A DNA stretch of 43,336 nucleotides, taken from the NCBI GenBank assembly GCA_039809125.1, contig JBDHUM010000005.1, forward strand, positions 1 to 43,336, given 5' to 3'. A program made the position numbers and the translations under genes. Positions 39,628 to 43,336 of this stretch are shown here, piece by piece; within the stretch, counting starts at the first letter, position 1, and every line of letters begins with the position of its first letter. This stretch comes from SZUA-359 sp039809125 (lineage in GTDB: Bacteria > Patescibacteriota > Saccharimonadia > Saccharimonadales > Saccharimonadaceae). The notes below the pieces were generated by a model. That model was given only the letters and a program-made list of their open reading frames with translations, made no database searches and was not told the origin of the DNA.

Positions 39628-41748
39628 GTGAAAATACTTGAGGGACTAAATACTGAACAACGCCGAGCGGTTGAAATAACGAGCGGACCGCTTTTAATTT
39701 TGGCCGGAGCTGGTAGTGGTAAAACCAAAACGTTAACTCATCGAATTGCGTATCTCATTGCAAACGAAAAAATCTGGCCAAACGAAATTTTAGCGGTAAC
39801 TTTCACAAATAAAGCAGCGCGTGAGATGCGAGAGCGCTTATCTCGTTTGATAGAGCAGCCGAATACGCGTAGTTTTATGCCCTGGATGGGAACGTTTCAT
39901 GGAATTTGCGTCAAACTACTCCGTCACGATGGATCAGCGATTGGTGTTACAAAAAATTTTGTTATTTACGATGAAGATGATCGCCAAAGTCTGATCAAGA
40001 AGGTTATGAAAGAATTATTGATTACCGACCAGCAAATAAAACCGCGTGCAGTATCGGCTGCAATCTCTGGCGCTAAAAACGAATTAGTTGATCCTGAAAG
40101 TTATGCAGCCAATGCCACATTTCCTTTTGCAAAGGAGGTAGCAAAGATCTACGCGGTCTATGAAGCTAAGCGCCGTAAAGCAAATGCGCTTGATTTTGAT
40201 GATTTGCTTATTGAAACGGTGCGCTTGCTACGTGATCAGTCGGAAGTTCGCAATAAATGGCGATCTCACTTTAAGCACGTTCTAATCGATGAATATCAGG
40301 ACACCAATGCAGCGCAGTATGCAATTGTGAAGTATTTGGTAAATGAACAGCGTAATATTTGCGTGGTTGGTGATGATTGGCAATCGATCTACAGCTGGAG
40401 AGGAGCAGATTTTACTAATATCTTAAATTTTGAACGAGACTACAAGGGTACTGAAGTTATAAAACTTGAACAAAACTATCGCAGTAGTGGTGCCATTTTG
40501 GACGCGGCCCATCAGGTGATTGCAAAAAATAAACAGCGAACTGAAAAAGAATTATGGACAACAGCTGGCAGTGGATTACCGGTAGAGGTGCATCCTACAT
40601 ATGATGAGGCTGAAGAGGCAGATGCTATTGCAAGTCGGATCGGTACTCAGGTGACGATTGGTGCACGGAGTTATGGTGATTTTGCGGTGCTGTACCGGAT
40701 GAATGCGCAAAGCTATACGCTGGAACGAGCGTTTTTGCAACACCACATTCCATATCAGATTATTGGCGGGGTGCGTTTTTATGATAGAGCTGAAATTAAA
40801 GATGTGATTGCCTACCTACGACTGGTGTACCAACCGGCCGATATTGTGAGTTTTACGCGGATTGTCAATATACCAAAACGTAGCGTTGGACCGGCCAGTG
40901 TTGAGAAATTTTTAGCGTGGCAAGCGAGTAGTGGACTTGATATTATTGCTGGGCTTACCAATGCACTGGAGGTAAAATCACTGCCAACCCGAGCAGTTAA
41001 CTCGTTGATTTCTCTTGGCGAACTGCTTCGGAAGCTTCAGGTAATGGTCGAAAATGAGGTTGCACCAGCCGAAATTATTGAGAATTTGCTACGCAAGAGC
41101 GGATATCGCGATTATATACTCGACGGCTCGCCGCAAGCTGAAGATCGTGATGCCAATGTCGGCTCACTCGTATCCGATGCGAAAACTTTTGCCAGTCTGG
41201 CTGACTTTTTGGAAGAGGTAGCACTGATGTCTAGTGTCGACCAAGATCAATCGAGTGATAAAGTCACGCTAATGACATTGCACGCCGCCAAGGGATTAGA
41301 GTTTCCCGTCGTATTTATGACCGGTTTAGAAGAGGGGATTTTTCCACATTCGCGAGTATTTGAGGCGACGCCAGCGGAACTCGAAGAAGAACGTCGGCTC
41401 TGTTATGTTGGTATGACGCGAGCGCGTGAGGAGCTTCACCTCAGTTATTCATCGAGCCGCATGCAGTTTGGTCAGCGTAGCTACAATTTACCGAGTCGGT
41501 TCTTACAAGACATGGGTCATTCGGTGGCAACAATTTCACCTCTGGTACGTTCACAAAACCCCCTACATACAGACTACGATTTTACGCCGATCCCGGACTT
41601 CGATATAGGCGATCATGTGCGTTCGGCGCAGTTTGGTAGTGGTGAAATTATTGATATTGACGGACTAGCGGTGAGCGTGCGATTTAACAGTGGTCAAATT
41701 AAGAAATTAAATCTTGAATTTGCTCGGTTGGAACGAGTGAATGACTAG
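39628..41748 (+). CDS. pcrA: ATP-dependent DNA helicase PcrA/UvrD
   Basis: 706 residues from GTG 39628; a TATACT box (39615-39620) ends 7 bases before it, so the mRNA is probably leaderless. Superfamily 1A motifs in order: LNTEQRRAVE (Q), LAGAGSGKTKTLTHRI (Walker A), VTFTNKAAREM, DEYQDTNAAQYAI, VVGDDWQSIYSWRGAD, LEQNYRS, VTLMTLHAAKGLEF and YVGMTRAREELHLSYS. The C-terminal 50 residues (FGSGEIIDIDGLAVSVRF) form the Tudor-like domain of PcrA, which binds RNA polymerase. It unwinds DNA 3'-5' in repair and in clearing replication conflicts. Confidence 0.96.
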   Translation: MKILEGLNTEQRRAVEITSGPLLILAGAGSGKTKTLTHRIAYLIANEKIWPNEILAVTFTNKAAREMRERLSRLIEQPNTRSFMPWMGTFHGICVKLLRHDGSAIGVTKNFVIYDEDDRQSLIKKVMKELLITDQQIKPRAVSAAISGAKNELVDPESYAANATFPFAKEVAKIYAVYEAKRRKANALDFDDLLIETVRLLRDQSEVRNKWRSHFKHVLIDEYQDTNAAQYAIVKYLVNEQRNICVVGDDWQSIYSWRGADFTNILNFERDYKGTEVIKLEQNYRSSGAILDAAHQVIAKNKQRTEKELWTTAGSGLPVEVHPTYDEAEEADAIASRIGTQVTIGARSYGDFAVLYRMNAQSYTLERAFLQHHIPYQIIGGVRFYDRAEIKDVIAYLRLVYQPADIVSFTRIVNIPKRSVGPASVEKFLAWQASSGLDIIAGLTNALEVKSLPTRAVNSLISLGELLRKLQVMVENEVAPAEIIENLLRKSGYRDYILDGSPQAEDRDANVGSLVSDAKTFASLADFLEEVALMSSVDQDQSSDKVTLMTLHAAKGLEFPVVFMTGLEEGIFPHSRVFEATPAELEEERRLCYVGMTRAREELHLSYSSSRMQFGQRSYNLPSRFLQDMGHSVATISPLVRSQNPLHTDYDFTPIPDFDIGDHVRSAQFGSGEIIDIDGLAVSVRFNSGQIKKLNLEFARLERVND

Positions 41749-41781
41749 CATAACTGTCATAAATCTGCTATAATGAAAAGA

Positions 41782-42966
41782 ATGTCTCGATGGAGTGACT
41801 ACAATCAAATGCGAACCATGCGTTTCGACCTGTCGAAAACGCTAGTTTTATGTGCTGTACTAGGAATAGTTCTGGTAGTTTCCTTGATAGTTGCTTTTAG
41901 TTTCGTGCGCGATGCGTATGCTGCTGAGTCGCGTAGCGGTCGACATGTCGTTACCCTGTATGATAACGGCGTTGAGAAAGGTTTTGTCACCGATAAAGAT
42001 ACAGTGAAAGAAGCATTGTCTGCAGCTGGTGTGACACTACAAAAAAATGACATCACTGAACCTGCTCTCAGTGAAAAACTGGTTGCCCCAAGTTACTCGG
42101 TCAATATCTATCGGGCTCGACCAGTGTTAATAGTTGATGGTAGTAGCAAAATCAAAATTATGTCGGCGTATCAAACAGCTAAGCAGATTGCCGAACAAGC
42201 CAATCTGGCGGTGCATACCGAAGATAAACTGTCGATGGAATTATCTGATGATGTAGTACGTGATGGTACTTTTGAACGAGTTGTTATCAATCGAGCGACG
42301 CCAGTAACATTTGTATTCTATGGTAAGACAATCCAAGCTTACACCCATGCCAAAACGGTTGGTGCAATGCTGGTTGAGCGAAAAATTGCCCCAAGCAAGG
42401 ATGATACACTTAGTCCTGATATTGACACGCCTATTACCGCTGGTATGAAGGTTGAGTTATGGCGAAATGGTAAGCAAACGTTAGTGCAAGATGAGGATAT
42501 AGCATTCTCAACAGAGAAAATTCAAGATGCCAATCGTGAAATTGGCTACCGCGAAATAAAAACTCCTGGAAAAAACGGTAAACGCACCGTAACCTACGAG
42601 GTAGTAATGAAAAACGGCAAAGAAGAATCGCGTAAAGAGATTAAATCAGTTACGATCAGCGAGCCTGTCAAGCAGGTTGAAGTAGTAGGCAGTAAGTTTA
42701 GCAATACGTTTAATGGTAGTTTCGCCGAAGCGCTTGCACGACTTCGCAGTTGTGAAGGTAGCTACACCAGTAATACTGGTAATGGCTACTACGGTGCTTA
42801 TCAATTTGATATTCAAACTTGGGGCGGTTATCAAGGTTTTTCTAATGCTTCACAAGCGCCACCTGCAGTTCAAGATCAAAAAGCTTGGGAAACGTACCAA
42901 CGGCGTGGATGGCAGCCTTGGCCATCTTGCTCGCGCAGCCAGGGTCTTCAAGATATCTATCGCTAA
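41782..42966 (+). CDS. Rpf-like muralytic protein (DUF348, G5 and lysozyme-like domains)
   Basis: 394 residues from ATG 41782. ATG 41773 overlaps the TATAAT -10 box (41769-41774), so the second ATG, 7 bases after the box, is the likely start of a leaderless mRNA. A membrane/signal helix (LVLCAVLGIVLVVSLIVAF) is followed by three DUF348-type ubiquitin-like repeats (about 50-225), a G5 domain (RTVTYEVVMKNGKEESRKEI) and an Rpf/transglycosylase-like domain with RLRSCEGSYTSNTGNGYYG and AYQFDIQTW; the Glu in CEG is the expected catalytic acid. It probably cuts peptidoglycan, its own or the host cell's. The stop overlaps ksgA by one base. Confidence 0.93.
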   Translation: MSRWSDYNQMRTMRFDLSKTLVLCAVLGIVLVVSLIVAFSFVRDAYAAESRSGRHVVTLYDNGVEKGFVTDKDTVKEALSAAGVTLQKNDITEPALSEKLVAPSYSVNIYRARPVLIVDGSSKIKIMSAYQTAKQIAEQANLAVHTEDKLSMELSDDVVRDGTFERVVINRATPVTFVFYGKTIQAYTHAKTVGAMLVERKIAPSKDDTLSPDIDTPITAGMKVELWRNGKQTLVQDEDIAFSTEKIQDANREIGYREIKTPGKNGKRTVTYEVVMKNGKEESRKEIKSVTISEPVKQVEVVGSKFSNTFNGSFAEALARLRSCEGSYTSNTGNGYYGAYQFDIQTWGGYQGFSNASQAPPAVQDQKAWETYQRRGWQPWPSCSRSQGLQDIYR

Positions 42967-43336
42967 TGCCTAATAAATCTCTTGGACAACATTGGCTTAA
43001 AGATCGAGAAATACTAGCGTCGGTTGTCAAAGACGCTAATCTACTATCGACGGATACGGTGCTTGAGATCGGACCAGGTCTTGGTACGTTAACCAGCGTA
43101 TTACTGGCTCAGGCAAAAAAGGTGATCGCGGTTGAATTTGACGAAGAGTTAGCCCGTAAGCTACCCGGTCAGTTTCCAGGCAAAGATCTTGAAGTGGTAC
43201 ACCAGGATATCCTCTCCTACGACTTCAGAGCCCTCCCAGACGGTTTTGTTGTGGTAGGCAATATTCCATACTACATAACAAATAAAATCGTTCGTAAAGT
43301 CTCTGAAGGCCCTTGTAGGCCAAAAATGTCTGTGCT
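42966..43336 (+). CDS. ksgA: 16S rRNA dimethyladenosine transferase, 5' part (runs off window)
   Basis: Starts at ATG 42966-42968, sharing a base with the Rpf stop (TAATG). About 123 codons are visible: SLGQHWLKD at the N-terminus, the SAM-binding LEIGPGLGTLT, VEFDEEL, and the catalytic NIPYYIT. RPKMSV near the edge matches the start of the next conserved stretch. It dimethylates two adenines in the 3' hairpin of 16S rRNA during 30S maturation. The C-terminal half is beyond the window. Confidence 0.94.
   Translation, partial: MPNKSLGQHWLKDREILASVVKDANLLSTDTVLEIGPGLGTLTSVLLAQAKKVIAVEFDEELARKLPGQFPGKDLEVVHQDILSYDFRALPDGFVVVGNIPYYITNKIVRKVSEGPCRPKMSV

Noticed and set aside
41773..41781. Rpf-like start at ATG 41773
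   Set aside because: This ATG lies inside the TATAAT -10 box, so it cannot be in the mRNA made from that promoter; ATG 41782 fits the spacing seen at other genes.
1..43336. UGA recoded as glycine, as in SR1/Gracilibacteria
   Set aside because: Several intact genes end at TGA in proper places (the recombinase, and the helicase and 187-residue gene through ATGA overlaps) and no in-frame TGA interrupts conserved domains.
1..43336. CRISPR array or cas genes
   Set aside because: No regularly spaced repeats or Cas-like proteins are seen. The repeats noted are protein-domain repeats, tRNA ends or operator-like pairs.

Overview
The window looks like chromosome from a Candidate Phyla Radiation (Patescibacteria) bacterium, most likely a Saccharibacteria (TM7) relative. 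This is inferred from several features together: a type IV pilin cluster, cell-wall surface proteins with LPxTG-like C-termini, an Rpf-like muralytic protein with DUF348 and G5 domains, short intergenic spaces, and many genes whose -10 box lies only about 5-8 bases before the start codon (leaderless transcripts). TGA is used as a normal stop, so there is no sign of the UGA=Gly recoding seen in SR1/Gracilibacteria. No marker gene here fixes the taxonomy.

Layout. Bases 1-4108 (minus strand) hold two near-identical major pilin genes, the first cut by the window edge, and a four-gene overlapping minor-pilin operon. Its last member is a PilX/GspK-like pilin fused to a seven-bladed, cysteine-rich RCC1 propeller. 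murB and a Nudix hydrolase follow. Bases 5853-20729 are an integrated mobile element of about 14.9 kb in the 3' end of a tRNA-Lys(CUU) gene. Bases 20859-29932 carry housekeeping and hypothetical genes, tRNA-Arg, tRNA-Glu, folD, a lone response regulator and a large DUF11/PKD surface protein. Bases 30380-33651 carry a second LPxTG-like surface protein, a VIT-family transporter and a decapitated surface-protein gene. Bases 33709-43336 carry a GH5 glucanase-like gene, pyruvate kinase, pgk, tpiA, an acidic tail-anchored protein, a PcrA/UvrD helicase, the Rpf-like protein and the start of ksgA.

The mobile element is the most striking part. Its large serine recombinase (19059-20744) runs into the tRNA-Lys gene and takes its last four residues and stop codon from tRNA sequence. 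A 7-bp core, TGGAGGG, recurs at 5853-5859. Joining the two ends as in an excised circle puts the recombinase exactly in frame with an otherwise start-less 45-codon tail (5860-5997), predicting a 602-residue protein instead of 561. That tail overlaps a PLD-like gene, which overlaps a further small gene, so circle formation would also join these two genes to the recombinase promoter. Just outside the left junction lies a terminator hairpin that fits the orphaned terminator of the tRNA-Lys gene.

The element's cargo is a tightly coupled minus-strand operon: Fic-family enzyme, PLD-SNF2 helicase, Eco57I-like adenine methyltransferase, 187-aa protein, 845-aa helical protein, 42-aa protein. An XRE regulator lies beyond it. 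This has the look of an anti-phage defence module related in parts to DISARM and other helicase/methylase systems, but with a composition I cannot assign to a named system. A replication-relaxation-like gene and a perfect DnaA-box match sit next to the recombinase operon, so the circular form may be able to replicate.
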